Assembly (NCBI RefSeq): GCF_008642295.1
Contig: NZ_CP029190.1
Span: 4,447,501 to 4,511,500 of the forward strand
Direction: 5' to 3'
Source: Streptomyces venezuelae
Lineage (GTDB): Bacteria > Actinomycetota > Actinomycetes > Streptomycetales > Streptomycetaceae
DNA length: 64,000 nucleotides
Below the pieces are notes generated by a model. That model saw nothing but the letters and a program-made list of their open reading frames with translations, had not been told where the DNA came from and searched no databases. Of the stretch, positions 45,296 through 54,083 are shown in pieces (position 1 is the first letter of the stretch; each line of letters begins with the position of its first letter). The position numbers and the translations under genes are program-made.

Positions 45296-45952
45296 ATGCT
45301 GGGTGTCATCGACCTTCCGACCTACCTCGCCGCCCTGGTGCTGATCATTGTGCTGCCCGGGCCGAACTCCCTCTACGTGCTGTCCGTCGCGGCCCGGCGC
45401 GGGGTGCGCGAGGGATACCGGGCCGCCGCCGGGGTGTTCACCGGGGACGCCGTGCTGATGCTGCTGACCGCGGTCGGCGCCGGGGCGCTGCTCCAGGCCA
45501 GCCCGGTGCTGTTCGGCATCGTGAAGCTGGTCGGCGCCGGGTACCTGGGCTGGATGGCCTTCGGGCTGCTGCGGGCCGCGGTGGTGATGTGGCGGGACCG
45601 CCGGGCGCGGCAGGAGGAACTGCTGGCGGAACCGCAGCCGGCGGCCTCCGCCGCCGCCGAGCGGCCGTACCGGCGGGCCCTGGTGGTGAGCCTGCTCAAC
45701 CCCAAGGCGATCCTGTTCCTGCTGTCCTTCTTCGTGCAGTTCGTGGACCCCGGGTACGCCTACCCGGCGCTGTCCTTCCTGCTGCTCGGCACGCTGATGC
45801 AGCTGGGCAGCTTCCTCTACCTGAGCACCCTGATCTTCACCGGCACCCGGCTCTCGGCCGCCTTCCGGCGGCGCAAGCGGCTCTCCGCGGGCGCCACCTC
45901 CGCCGCCGGGGTGGTCTTCCTGGGCTTCGCGGCCAAGCTCGCCGTCAGCTGA
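45296..45952 (+). CDS. leuE: Leucine/amino-acid exporter, LysE family
   Basis: The 218-residue protein shows the LysE/RhtB pattern: LVLIIVLPGPNSLYVLSVAARR (about 12-33), GYRAAAGVFTGDAVLMLLTA, GAGYLGWMAFGLLR and a later VVSLLNPKAILFLLSFFVQF (about 130-149). Six helices are predicted. It resembles LeuE-type efflux proteins that export leucine and related residues, though the exact substrate is inferred. It lies 43 bp after the mutase gene on the same strand. Confidence 0.9.
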   Translation: MLGVIDLPTYLAALVLIIVLPGPNSLYVLSVAARRGVREGYRAAAGVFTGDAVLMLLTAVGAGALLQASPVLFGIVKLVGAGYLGWMAFGLLRAAVVMWRDRRARQEELLAEPQPAASAAAERPYRRALVVSLLNPKAILFLLSFFVQFVDPGYAYPALSFLLLGTLMQLGSFLYLSTLIFTGTRLSAAFRRRKRLSAGATSAAGVVFLGFAAKLAVS

Positions 45953-45989
45953 GCCGGCCGGGTCGCCCGGGTCGGCCGGGTCCGCCGGG

Positions 45990-47150
45990 TCAGGCGATTT
46001 CGCGGTCCAGGGCGCGCCGCAGCTTCGGGGTGAGGGGACGTTCCACCAGCCGGTGGATCAGCCAGGCCAGCACCAGCATGATCCCGACGGTGGCCGCGAA
46101 GGTGGCGACCGCCGGCACCTCCAGCCTTCGGTGCAGGGTGTGGATGACCACCCAGCCCAGGTGCTCGTGCACCAGGTAGAAGGGGTAGGTGAGGGCGCCG
46201 GCCACGGTGAGCCAGCTCCAGTTCATCCAGTCGAACAGGCCGACCGCCACCAGGGCGATCAGCGCGAACGCCAGGGTGACAATCGCGATGATCACCCAGG
46301 ACTCGCGGTACGAGAAGAACTTCGGGTTGGGCGCGTGCCACAGGCCGGCCACCGCGTAGTGCTGGCCCATCAGCCAGCCGAGGGCCGCGATGCCCCAGCC
46401 CGCCATGTCCCGGCGGTTCCGGTGGACCAGGTAGAGGCCGATCCCGCCGATGAAGAACGGCGCGTACTCGGGCATCAGAGCCATGGCGAGCAACTCGTTC
46501 TCCGAGGCGTCCGCGACCACCGCCGCGACGGCCCAGACCGCACAGAACACCAGGGTGCGCTGCCGGCCCCCGCCCGGCAGGATCACGAAGAGTGCGAAGA
46601 GCACGTAGAAGCGCATCTCGGCCCACAGGGTCCAGCAGACCCCGAGCACCCGCTCCGCGCCCATCGGCTGCTGGAACATGGTGAGGTTGGCCAGGAAGTC
46701 CGTCGGTGACACGGTCCGCCAGGCCACCATCGGCAGCGCGAACACCACCGTGACGAGGACGACCGCCACCCAGTAGGCCGGGTAGAGGCGGGCCACCCGG
46801 GAGGCCAGGAAGGACCGCAGCGGCCTGCCCCAGGCGCTCATGCAGATGACGAAACCGCTGATGACGAAGAAGAACTGGACACCCAGCGGGCCGTACGCGA
46901 ACCAGGGCGCGGCATCGGGGAAGAGGTCCCGGGGCGAGTCCCCCCAGGCCTTGGAGATGTCCCCGTTGCGCCCGCCGAAGTGGTAGAGCGCGACCATCAG
47001 CGCGGCCAGCAGCCGCAGCCCGTCCAGGGCGCGGAGCCGGCCGTGGGAGGGGCCCGCGGACCGGGTGGCCGAAGGGCCGGCGGAAGACGCGGCACTGCCG
47101 CCCGCCCGGGAACCCTCGCGGTCCTGGGCGGGCAGGGCGGTGGTACTCAC
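45990..47150 (-). CDS. Acyltransferase 3 (OafA-like) membrane protein
   Basis: The 386-residue protein has the acyltransferase-3 hallmarks RALDGLRLLAALMVALYHFG (about 39-58), FFVISGFVICMSAW (about 94) and RVARLYPAYWVAVVLVTVVF (about 115). Ten or so helices follow. It transfers acyl groups, often acetyl, to sugars of surface polymers. It ends the leftward arm of the nonulosonic-acid cluster and overlaps the polysialyltransferase gene by GTGA, so acylation of the polymer is a reasonable role. Confidence 0.9.
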   Translation of the reverse strand: MSTTALPAQDREGSRAGGSAASSAGPSATRSAGPSHGRLRALDGLRLLAALMVALYHFGGRNGDISKAWGDSPRDLFPDAAPWFAYGPLGVQFFFVISGFVICMSAWGRPLRSFLASRVARLYPAYWVAVVLVTVVFALPMVAWRTVSPTDFLANLTMFQQPMGAERVLGVCWTLWAEMRFYVLFALFVILPGGGRQRTLVFCAVWAVAAVVADASENELLAMALMPEYAPFFIGGIGLYLVHRNRRDMAGWGIAALGWLMGQHYAVAGLWHAPNPKFFSYRESWVIIAIVTLAFALIALVAVGLFDWMNWSWLTVAGALTYPFYLVHEHLGWVVIHTLHRRLEVPAVATFAATVGIMLVLAWLIHRLVERPLTPKLRRALDREIA

Positions 47151-48517
47151 CTGGACTTCCCCCAGGACTGCTTCTGCAGCCGGCGGATCCGGCGCACGGC
47201 GCGGCGCAGGGCCGGACTCTTCGGGAGGAAGGAGAGCTGGGCCGGAATCCCGCCGGGCAGTCCGAGCGTGGTCAGGCGGCGCCGTTTGAAGTACCGCCAG
47301 GTGTGGTCGTTCAGATGGGCCGACAGGTACTGCTCGGCCTCCTCCCGGCGGGCGGCGAGGACCTGGGACTGCATGGCGTACCCGACGGCGGTCAGCAGGC
47401 CGGAGAGCTCCGTGCGGACCTGCTCCGGGCCGGGCACGGCCCAGGAGCGCACCGCCGCGGCATCGGCCAGGTCGGGCAGCAGGGCGTCGACCACGGTCAT
47501 CGGGACCCGGTTGCTGTTCTGGTACGGGGCGACCCGGTCCAGGAGCCGGCCGGTGCCGGTCCGGGCGACCGGGAGGCCGTACAGGGTGGCGGCGGTGAGC
47601 AGTCCGGTGGAGAAGCAGCCCACGACCAGGGCCGGGCGCAGCCGCTGGTAGACCACCTCGGCCAGGACCGGGGCGGTCAGTATGGTCAGCCGGGCGCCGA
47701 GCCGGGCGGCCTCCTCCTCCACGGTGCGGGAGTAGCGGGCGGGCGCGCTGGGGTGCGGCTTGAAGACGATCTCGGTGTGGCCGAGGGCGTGCGCCCCGCG
47801 GACCATCGCCAGGTGCAGTTCGTCCTCCTCCTCGGGGGTGAGGAGTTCGAGGGCGGACAGGTACTGGCCGAGCAGCAGGGCGGGCGCCTCGGGGAGGTCC
47901 GGCACGTCCGCGTCGGCGGTCTCGGCGGAGAGTTCGGCGAGTACCTTGAGGAAGGCGTCGCCGGGCACCAGCTCGGCCGGCACCCCGAACTCGGTGAGCA
48001 GCAGCGGCTCCAGGCCGGGCACCAGGTCGAGGTGGAGCACCCGGCGGATGCGCATGCCGAGCTGGGCGTCGAGCTTGAACCGGGTGGGGCCGTAGCTCAT
48101 CAGCCCGTCCGCGTACACCTCGACGGAGGCGCCGGGGAAGAGCTGGCACAGCGCCTGCGCGGGGGAGACCTGGATGGACTCGACGATCAGCTCGATCCGG
48201 TCCTCGCCCAGCCCCCACACGGTGCGGAGCTGACGTTCCCACAGCGGGACGTCCTCGGGGCGGGGGGACCAGGCGCTCGGGTGGAAGGGCTCGATGGTCC
48301 GGTTCCAGTCGAGGTGCTCGTCGAACCGGGTGCGCAGGGCGCCGAAGCCGGGCATCGCCGCGAGTCCGGGGGCGACCTCCGGGATCACGGCGTTGTTGCT
48401 GGTCAGCAGGATCCGCCGGGAGGCCGGGGCGAAGCTGCCGGCGTCGATGGCGGCGGCGAGCGTGGCCATTCCGTACAGGGTGGAGGCCACGAAGATCTGG
48501 GTGGTACGGCCGTTCAT
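47147..48517 (-). CDS. Polysialyltransferase-family glycosyltransferase
   Basis: The 456-residue protein resembles bacterial alpha-2,8-polysialyltransferases (POLYST family): TTQIFVASTLYGMATLAAAI near the start, ELIVESIQVSPAQALCQLFP, VEVYADGLMSYGPTRFKLD (about 131-149; the DG of the donor loop) and EIVFKPHPSAPARYSRTVEE (about 263-282; conserved KPHP). PALVVGCFSTGLLTAATLYG carries the FSTG segment. It should use a CMP-nonulosonic acid. The gene overlaps both neighbours on the same strand. Confidence 0.88.
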   Translation of the reverse strand: MNGRTTQIFVASTLYGMATLAAAIDAGSFAPASRRILLTSNNAVIPEVAPGLAAMPGFGALRTRFDEHLDWNRTIEPFHPSAWSPRPEDVPLWERQLRTVWGLGEDRIELIVESIQVSPAQALCQLFPGASVEVYADGLMSYGPTRFKLDAQLGMRIRRVLHLDLVPGLEPLLLTEFGVPAELVPGDAFLKVLAELSAETADADVPDLPEAPALLLGQYLSALELLTPEEEDELHLAMVRGAHALGHTEIVFKPHPSAPARYSRTVEEEAARLGARLTILTAPVLAEVVYQRLRPALVVGCFSTGLLTAATLYGLPVARTGTGRLLDRVAPYQNSNRVPMTVVDALLPDLADAAAVRSWAVPGPEQVRTELSGLLTAVGYAMQSQVLAARREEAEQYLSAHLNDHTWRYFKRRRLTTLGLPGGIPAQLSFLPKSPALRRAVRRIRRLQKQSWGKSR

Positions 48518-49527
48518 CAGGCGACCGCCCCGTCGCCGGCCCGCCGGCGGAGCCGTCGCAGCAGCACCGAGCGTTCGGTGTCCATGGAGTTCAGGGCGGC
48601 GTCGAGCACATCCTGCGGCATTCGTCCGAGCGCTGCCGAACTCATCGAACGGAGTTTTTTGGCCACGGCCGGTTCGAACCTTTCGATGGAGCCGATGTGG
48701 TGCGCGATGATTGCACAATATGTGCGAACGGCTTTCGGAAGCAGTAGGGCGGCATCCCGGTCCGCAGCGGTTTCCGAGATCACCTGATCGAATGCCCTGA
48801 TGAAATCGAGCTGACGGATGTCGCCGATCTGGGTCAACGAGGTGGAAACCCCGCGCCGGTAGAAGATTCCGGGCAATCCGACCGAGGCGAAGGACTCCGC
48901 CTCGCGGTGCAGCCGCCAGATCCACGGCCGGTCCTCGGCCGTCCGCAGCCCGTCGGTGAAGTGCAGCAGCCCCCGGTCCAGCAGCCGGCGGTGGTACATC
49001 CCCGCCCAGGCGTACGGATAGTCCACCGAGGTGGGCCGCTCGGCGGGCAGGATCGCCGTCCGCGGATCGGCCGGCACCCCCTGCGGACCGTACGGAATGT
49101 GCTGCACGGTCCGGGTCTTCCCGGTCACCTGGACATGGTCATTGCGGACGAAATCGCAGCTCAGCGCCTCTATGGCGGCCAGGACGCGCTCCAGGTGGCC
49201 GGCTGCCAGCCAGTCGTCCCCGTCCATGAACGTCAGGTACTCGCCGGAGGCCGCGTCCAGTCCGGTGTTCCGGGCGGTGGCCAGACCGCCGTTCTTCTCG
49301 TGTCTGAGGTGCACCGCCCCCGGCAGCTCGCGCGCCGCCCGCTCGAGCAGCTCGGGCGTCCCGTCCGTCGAGCAGTCGTCGACGAGGAGGAACTCGAAGT
49401 CGTCCCGCGCGTTGAGTTCGAGGCTTTTCAGGGCATCCGGTGCGTATGTCTGCACGTTGTAGAACGGCACGACAACAGAGAGCTTGACCACCCCGGAGAC
49501 ATTAGGGCGTGGTGCGGCATTCATCAT
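48517..49527 (-). CDS. Family 2 glycosyltransferase
   Basis: The 336-residue enzyme has the GT-A fold start LSVVVPFYNVQTYAPDALKS (about 16-35), LLVDDCSTDGTPELLERAAR and the metal-binding LTFMDGDDWLAAGHLERVLA. It is inverting GT2, adding a sugar to a polymer carrier or chain. The start is uncertain: ATG 49527 and 49524 are adjacent and have no strong ribosome site; a GTG further in (VVKLSVVV) is possible. It is first in the leftward arm and shares the divergent promoter with the DUF6716 gene. Confidence 0.9.
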   Translation of the reverse strand: MMNAAPRPNVSGVVKLSVVVPFYNVQTYAPDALKSLELNARDDFEFLLVDDCSTDGTPELLERAARELPGAVHLRHEKNGGLATARNTGLDAASGEYLTFMDGDDWLAAGHLERVLAAIEALSCDFVRNDHVQVTGKTRTVQHIPYGPQGVPADPRTAILPAERPTSVDYPYAWAGMYHRRLLDRGLLHFTDGLRTAEDRPWIWRLHREAESFASVGLPGIFYRRGVSTSLTQIGDIRQLDFIRAFDQVISETAADRDAALLLPKAVRTYCAIIAHHIGSIERFEPAVAKKLRSMSSAALGRMPQDVLDAALNSMDTERSVLLRRLRRRAGDGAVA

Positions 49528-49689
49528 GGACCGGGTGAAGATTTTAAGTGAACGACGCGTGGCGGCGGCGTTAACCTGCCCCGCCATTTCGCCGGCACCG
49601 TCCGGATTCTCATTTCGTCGACGGGTTGTTAACCCTCCGTTGTGCGTTCGTTGGGCCGATCACCGGAATTCCGGCATACCTTCTGGCCC
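49528..49689. promoter_or_regulatory. Divergent promoter region of the nonulosonic-acid cluster
   Basis: The 162-bp region is locally AT-rich. It has GTTAAC at 49570-49575 and 49628-49633, the second inside GGGTT-GTT-AACCC. TTAA is scarce in this DNA, so the repeated hexamer is a candidate operator for both arms. No strong -35/-10 pair stands out. Confidence 0.5.
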
Positions 49690-51003
49690 GTGCCAGTAAG
49701 CAAGCGGGTCGCAGTGCTCGCCGATTCCGATACGCGATGGAAATGGGGCGCACTCACCGCGCACCGCATCGCTCCCGACTGCGCTGCGGAGGACGGCAGC
49801 CTGACCGGCTTCCTGCTCCGCGGCCGGGCCACCCCCACCGCCCGCCAGCTCGGCGAGGTAGGCGTGCAGGCCGACCGGCTCGACGAGGTCACCTGCGCGG
49901 AGTTCCTCGCCGAACTGCGCCGCGAACACTACGACGTGGTCGTCCTCGCCCTGGTCGGCGGGGCCGTCCAGGCCGTGCTGCACGGCATCCGCGCCCTCTG
50001 GCCCGAACCCGCGCGGCGGCCCGTCCTGGTCACCGGCTATGTGGGCGTGGTCTACGAGAAGCTCGCCGACGGCCTGCTGCTGCGCCACGGCGCCGATGTC
50101 GTCCTCGCCAACTCCCGCCACGATGCGGACCGGTTCCGCGCCGTCTACGAGGGAGCGGGCGCCGATGCCGGTGCCGTCACCGAGACCGCCCTGCCCTTCC
50201 TGGACGGCCCGGCCTACGTCCCGGCCGGCAGCCGCGCCCACACGGTGGTCTTCGCCGCCCAGCCCTCCGTGCCCGCCGGCCCCACCGAGCGCAGCTACCT
50301 GCTGCGCCGGGCCGCCGAGCACGCCCGGCTGCACCCGGACCGCGAGGTCCTGATCAAGCTGCGCAGCAAGCCGGGCGAACACACCACGCACATCGAGGAA
50401 CTGCCCTACCAGCGGCTCGCCGAGAAGCTGCCGGCCGGACTGCCCCCCAACTGCCGCCTGGTGTACGGGAACATGGGCGAGGTACTGGACCGCACCGACC
50501 TGCTGGTGACCGTCTCCTCCACGGCCGCGCTGGAGTCCCTGGCCCGTGGTATCCCGACCGCCGTCCTCACCGACCTCGGCATCCGCGAGGCCCTCGGCAA
50601 CCACCACTTCCTCGGCTCCGGCTGCCTCGTCTCCTGGGACGGGATCGACGCCGGCCTGCGGCCCACCGGAGACCCGGACTGGCTGGCCGCCCAGGGCGTC
50701 ACCTCCGACGCCCCGTACGAGGCCGCCCGGGCCCGGATCGCCGCCCTCGCGGCGCTGCCCGAACTCCCGCCGGTCGCCCCGTACTACACGGCCGCCACCG
50801 CCCCCGGCTACCTCCCCGGCATCCTGGCCCGCCACCACCTGGCCCCCGACGGCACCGTGCTGCCGGGCGCCGCCAAGGCCCTCTCCGAACGGTCCCGGCT
50901 GCGCCGCTACCTGCGCACCTACCTGCGCGAGGCCGCCCGCGGCACCTACCGCCACGGCGTCCAGCGGGTGGCCCCGGTCATCCGCCGGCTGGGGGAGCTG
51001 TGA
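49690..51003 (+). CDS. DUF6716 putative glycosyltransferase
   Basis: The 437-residue protein opens with RVAVLADSDTRWKWGALTAH and has GT-B-like segments (VVVLALVGGAVQAVLHGIRA, VLVTGYVGVVYEKLADGLLL, EVLIKLRSKPGEHTTH, LVTVSSTAALESLARGIPTA). The late SS-T-A-L-E-S motif resembles the acceptor/donor loop of sialyl- and polysialyltransferases. It is the first gene of the rightward arm; the stop overlaps the cytidylyltransferase start (GTGA). The GTG start follows the AT-rich divergent region. Confidence 0.86.
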   Translation: MPVSKRVAVLADSDTRWKWGALTAHRIAPDCAAEDGSLTGFLLRGRATPTARQLGEVGVQADRLDEVTCAEFLAELRREHYDVVVLALVGGAVQAVLHGIRALWPEPARRPVLVTGYVGVVYEKLADGLLLRHGADVVLANSRHDADRFRAVYEGAGADAGAVTETALPFLDGPAYVPAGSRAHTVVFAAQPSVPAGPTERSYLLRRAAEHARLHPDREVLIKLRSKPGEHTTHIEELPYQRLAEKLPAGLPPNCRLVYGNMGEVLDRTDLLVTVSSTAALESLARGIPTAVLTDLGIREALGNHHFLGSGCLVSWDGIDAGLRPTGDPDWLAAQGVTSDAPYEAARARIAALAALPELPPVAPYYTAATAPGYLPGILARHHLAPDGTVLPGAAKALSERSRLRRYLRTYLREAARGTYRHGVQRVAPVIRRLGEL

Positions 51004-51782
51004 CCGCGCCCGCCACCGCCCCGCGCGTGGTGGCCGTCATCCCGGCCCGCGGCGGCTCCAAGGGCGTCCCCGGCAAGAACCTGGCCGAGGTGGCCGGCAT
51101 CCCGCTGGTGATCCGCGCGGTCCGGGCCTGCCAGGCCGCACCCACGGTCACCGAGGTACTGGTCTCCACCGACTCCGCCGACATCGCAGCCGCTGCCCGC
51201 GCCGCCGGTGCCGAGGTGGTCCGCCGCCCGGCCGCCCTCGCCGGCGACACCGCCACCAGCGAATCGGCCCTGCTGCACGCCCTGGACGCGTACGAGGAAC
51301 TCCACTCCGTCCAGGTGGACGTGGTCCTGCTGGTCCAGTGCACCAGCCCGTTCCTCACCGCCTCCGACGTCGAGTCGGTCGCCGCCGCCGTCGCCACCGG
51401 CCCGGCCGACTCGGCCCTCACCGTCGCCCCGTTCCACGGCTTCCTCTGGCGGACCACCCCCGAAGACGGGGGTGCCGGCGTCAACCACGACAAGGCCACC
51501 CGCCCCCGCCGCCAGGACCGCCCCCAGGACCTGCTGGAGACCGGCGCCGCCTACGCCATGGACGCGGCCGGCTTCCGCCGCGCCCGGCACCGGTTCTTCG
51601 GGCACACCGTGCCCGTCCTCACCGACCCCGCCCGCGTGCTGGAGATCGACGATCCCCACGACCTGGCCCGGGCCCGCGCCCTGGCCCCGCTGCTCGACCC
51701 GAGCGCACCCACCGAAACCCACACCCCTCCCCGAGTACACGCACCAGCACCCGTACCGACCGAAGGACGTCCCCTGTCATGA
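51000..51782 (+). CDS. neuA: Acylneuraminate cytidylyltransferase
   Basis: NeuA activates a nonulosonic acid with CTP to CMP-sugar. The 260-residue protein has the nucleotidyltransferase loop VVAVIPARGGSKGVPGKNLA (about 10-29), VLVSTDSADIAAAARAAGAE (about 56-75) and QCTSPFLTASDVESVAAAV (about 116). LETGAAYAMDAAGF and VLEIDDPHDLARAR are typical. The Pro/Thr-rich last 30 residues are not part of the fold. It is coupled at both ends by GTGA and ATGA overlaps. Whether the sugar is Neu5Ac, Kdn or pseudaminic-like cannot be read from sequence. Confidence 0.9.
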   Translation: MTAPATAPRVVAVIPARGGSKGVPGKNLAEVAGIPLVIRAVRACQAAPTVTEVLVSTDSADIAAAARAAGAEVVRRPAALAGDTATSESALLHALDAYEELHSVQVDVVLLVQCTSPFLTASDVESVAAAVATGPADSALTVAPFHGFLWRTTPEDGGAGVNHDKATRPRRQDRPQDLLETGAAYAMDAAGFRRARHRFFGHTVPVLTDPARVLEIDDPHDLARARALAPLLDPSAPTETHTPPRVHAPAPVPTEGRPLS

Positions 51783-52687
51783 CCGCCATCCCGAACGCCC
51801 GCTTCCGCCCCCTCGGATCGCGCACCGCCGGCCCCGGTCAGCCCGTCTACGTCGTCGGCGAGATCGGCATCAACCACAACGGTGACCTGGCCAACGCCAT
51901 CGCCCTGATCGACGCCGCCGCCGAGGCCGGCTGCGACGCCGTGAAGTTCCAGAAGCGCACCCCGGAGATCTGCACCCCGCGCGACCAGTGGGACATCGAG
52001 CGCGACACCCCCTGGGGCCGGATGACCTACATCGACTACCGCCACCGCGTCGAGTTCGGCGAGGACGAGTACCGCGCCATCGACGAGCACTGCAGGCAGC
52101 GCGGCATCGACTGGTTCGCCTCCCCGTGGGACACCGAGGCCGTCGCCTTCCTGGAGAAGTTCGACGTCCCGTGCCACAAGGTGGCCTCCGCCTCCCTCAC
52201 CGACGACGAACTGCTGCGCGCCCTGCGCGCCACCGGCCGCACCGTGATCCTCTCCACCGGCATGTCCACCCCGCAGCAGATCCGGCACGCCGTCGAGGTC
52301 CTCGGCAGCGCCAACATCCTGCTCTGCCACGCCACCTCCACCTACCCGGCCAAGGCGGAGGAGCTCAACCTGCGGGTGATCAACACCCTCCAGGAGGAGT
52401 ACCCGAACGTCCCGATCGGCTACTCCGGCCACGAGACCGGCCTCCAGACCACCCTGGCCGCGGTCGCCCTCGGCGCCACCTTCATCGAGCGCCACATCAC
52501 CCTCGACCGCGCCATGTGGGGCTCCGACCAGGCCGCCTCCGTCGAGCCGGGCGGCCTCGCCCGCCTGGTCCGCGACATCCGCACCATCGAGACCGCGCTC
52601 GGCGACGGCATCAAGAAGGTCTACGAGTCCGAGCTCGGCCCCATGAAGAAGCTCCGCCGCGTCCAGGGCGACCTCGCCGCCGTCTGA
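51779..52687 (+). CDS. neuB: Sialic-acid (nonulosonate) synthase, SAF-less
   Basis: NeuB condenses phosphoenolpyruvate with a hexose such as ManNAc or mannose to form a nine-carbon acid. The 302-residue TIM barrel shows VVGEIGINHNGDLANAIALI (about 24-43), CDAVKFQKRTPEICTP (about 51), LLCHATSTYPAKAEELNLRV (about 180), IGYSGHETGLQTTLA and ERHITLDRAMWGSDQAAS (about 235). Typical NeuB has about 340 residues because of a C-terminal SAF (antifreeze-like) domain; here the protein stops before it. No epimerase NeuC is adjacent. Confidence 0.9.
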   Translation: MTAIPNARFRPLGSRTAGPGQPVYVVGEIGINHNGDLANAIALIDAAAEAGCDAVKFQKRTPEICTPRDQWDIERDTPWGRMTYIDYRHRVEFGEDEYRAIDEHCRQRGIDWFASPWDTEAVAFLEKFDVPCHKVASASLTDDELLRALRATGRTVILSTGMSTPQQIRHAVEVLGSANILLCHATSTYPAKAEELNLRVINTLQEEYPNVPIGYSGHETGLQTTLAAVALGATFIERHITLDRAMWGSDQAASVEPGGLARLVRDIRTIETALGDGIKKVYESELGPMKKLRRVQGDLAAV

Positions 52688-52730
52688 TCCGGCGAACCCA
52701 TCCGCCCGACCTCCCCGGAACAGGAGTCAC

Positions 52731-53936
52731 GTGGTGAACGCTGTCGCTTCCACTCTGGCTTTCGTCGAGAGCCCGGTCCAGCTCCTCAACGTGCTGGAGT
52801 GGGCACACGCTGACGCGGCTGCCGCCACCGACGCGGTGCCGGACCCCGGGCAGGTGCTGGCCGGGGTGCCGCGCCAGCCCGACCGCCGGGTCGCAGCGGC
52901 CGGGGAGGCCGGGGAGGCGGGGGAGGCCGGGGCCGGCGGCTCCCCGGACGGTGCCGCCGCCGCGCGGCCGTTCCGGATCGTCGTCCTGCCGCCCACCGAC
53001 CCGATGTCGCGGGGCCAGCTGCGCCGGATCGCCGGGATCGCCCGGGACCAGGGGCACACCGTGCAGTGGCAGGAGGCCCGCGGCGGCTCCGCCGCACCCT
53101 TCAAGGCACTGGCCTCCCTCGCCGGGGAGGTCCGGCGGGCCGACCGGGTCGTCGTCGGCGACCCCTTCTCCCGGTTCGTCCAGCTGCTGCTGGTGCCGGC
53201 CCGGGCCAAGGAGCTGGTGGTCGTCGACGACGGCACCGCCACCATGGAGTTCCTGGCCCAGCTCGGCCGCGGCGAGCGGCTCCGCCGCTGGCACCGCACC
53301 GGCACCGGCACCCTGGCCCGGATCAAGGAGCTGGCGTACGCGCCGGTCTCCGGCCGGGCCCGGCGCCGGCTGACGCCCGGACCGGACCGCCGGGTGGAGG
53401 TGTTCACCTCCATGCCCGTCACCCCGCTGCCCGGCATGGTCCTCCGGGTCAACGACTTCGCCTGGACCCGCTCCCGGTTCGGCCCGCCCCGCCTGACCAA
53501 GGGCACCGACCTGGTCGGGACCTCCCTGGTGGAGACCGGGGTGGTCGACGCGGACCGGTACCTGGAGGCGGTCGGCCGGCTGACCCGGGTGCACGGGGCG
53601 ACCCGCTACTTCGCCCACCGCCGCGAGTCCCCGGAGAAGCTGCGTGCGCTGAGCGAGGCGACCGGGCTGGAGATCGTCCGCCCGGACCTGCCGCTGGAAC
53701 TCATCGCCCGCAGGGGGCCCATCGGCCGTACGATCGTGAGCTTTCCGTCCACGGTCGTCCACACCCTGCCCTACGCACTTGACGGAACCGGGGTGAAGGT
53801 CGCCGTCTGTGACATCGACCCGTCCTGGCTGACCGCGACCACCTCCTCCCGGGCCCGCGGGTTCCTGGCCGGGGTCGCCGACACGGCCCGGGACGTGCAC
53901 AGACTCCCCTCACAGGCGGCCCCCGCGGCTGGATGA
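52731..53936 (+). CDS. Putative sialyltransferase-like glycosyltransferase (GT52-like)
   Basis: The 401-residue protein starts TLAFVESPVQLLNVLEWAH, an opening common in GT52 and related enzymes. It has ELVVVDDGTATMEFLAQLGR (about 162), GATRYFAHRRESPEKLRALS (about 286) and RTIVSFPSTVVHTLPYALD (about 335), which match the bacterial sialyltransferase order of an acidic pair, HRRE and SS/ST-x-x-x-TL. An Ala/Glu/Gly stretch around residue 55-75 is low in complexity. It is the last gene of the rightward arm, behind GGAACAGGAG. The linkage it makes is unknown. Confidence 0.8.
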   Translation: MVNAVASTLAFVESPVQLLNVLEWAHADAAAATDAVPDPGQVLAGVPRQPDRRVAAAGEAGEAGEAGAGGSPDGAAAARPFRIVVLPPTDPMSRGQLRRIAGIARDQGHTVQWQEARGGSAAPFKALASLAGEVRRADRVVVGDPFSRFVQLLLVPARAKELVVVDDGTATMEFLAQLGRGERLRRWHRTGTGTLARIKELAYAPVSGRARRRLTPGPDRRVEVFTSMPVTPLPGMVLRVNDFAWTRSRFGPPRLTKGTDLVGTSLVETGVVDADRYLEAVGRLTRVHGATRYFAHRRESPEKLRALSEATGLEIVRPDLPLELIARRGPIGRTIVSFPSTVVHTLPYALDGTGVKVAVCDIDPSWLTATTSSRARGFLAGVADTARDVHRLPSQAAPAAG

Positions 53937-54083
53937 ACACCGGAGGGGGGCCGGAGGAGCGGCGGAGTTTACCCCCGCACATACGGGCTCATGCGTCCGG
54001 AGGACGGGATTTCTTCCCCGAACGGGTTGAACTTTTGCCGATCTCCACCCGGTTGGCGGTTGGGTGCGCCTAACCTTCAACAG

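Noticed and set aside
45990..53936. Secondary-metabolite gene cluster
   Set aside because: The enzymes are glycosyltransferases, NeuA and NeuB and an acyltransferase for surface sugars; there is no polyketide, peptide or terpene synthase.
54053..54076. TTGGCG and TAACCT as a full promoter of the amidohydrolase gene
   Set aside because: The 12-bp spacer is too short; only the -10-like TAACCT is kept as a weak hint.
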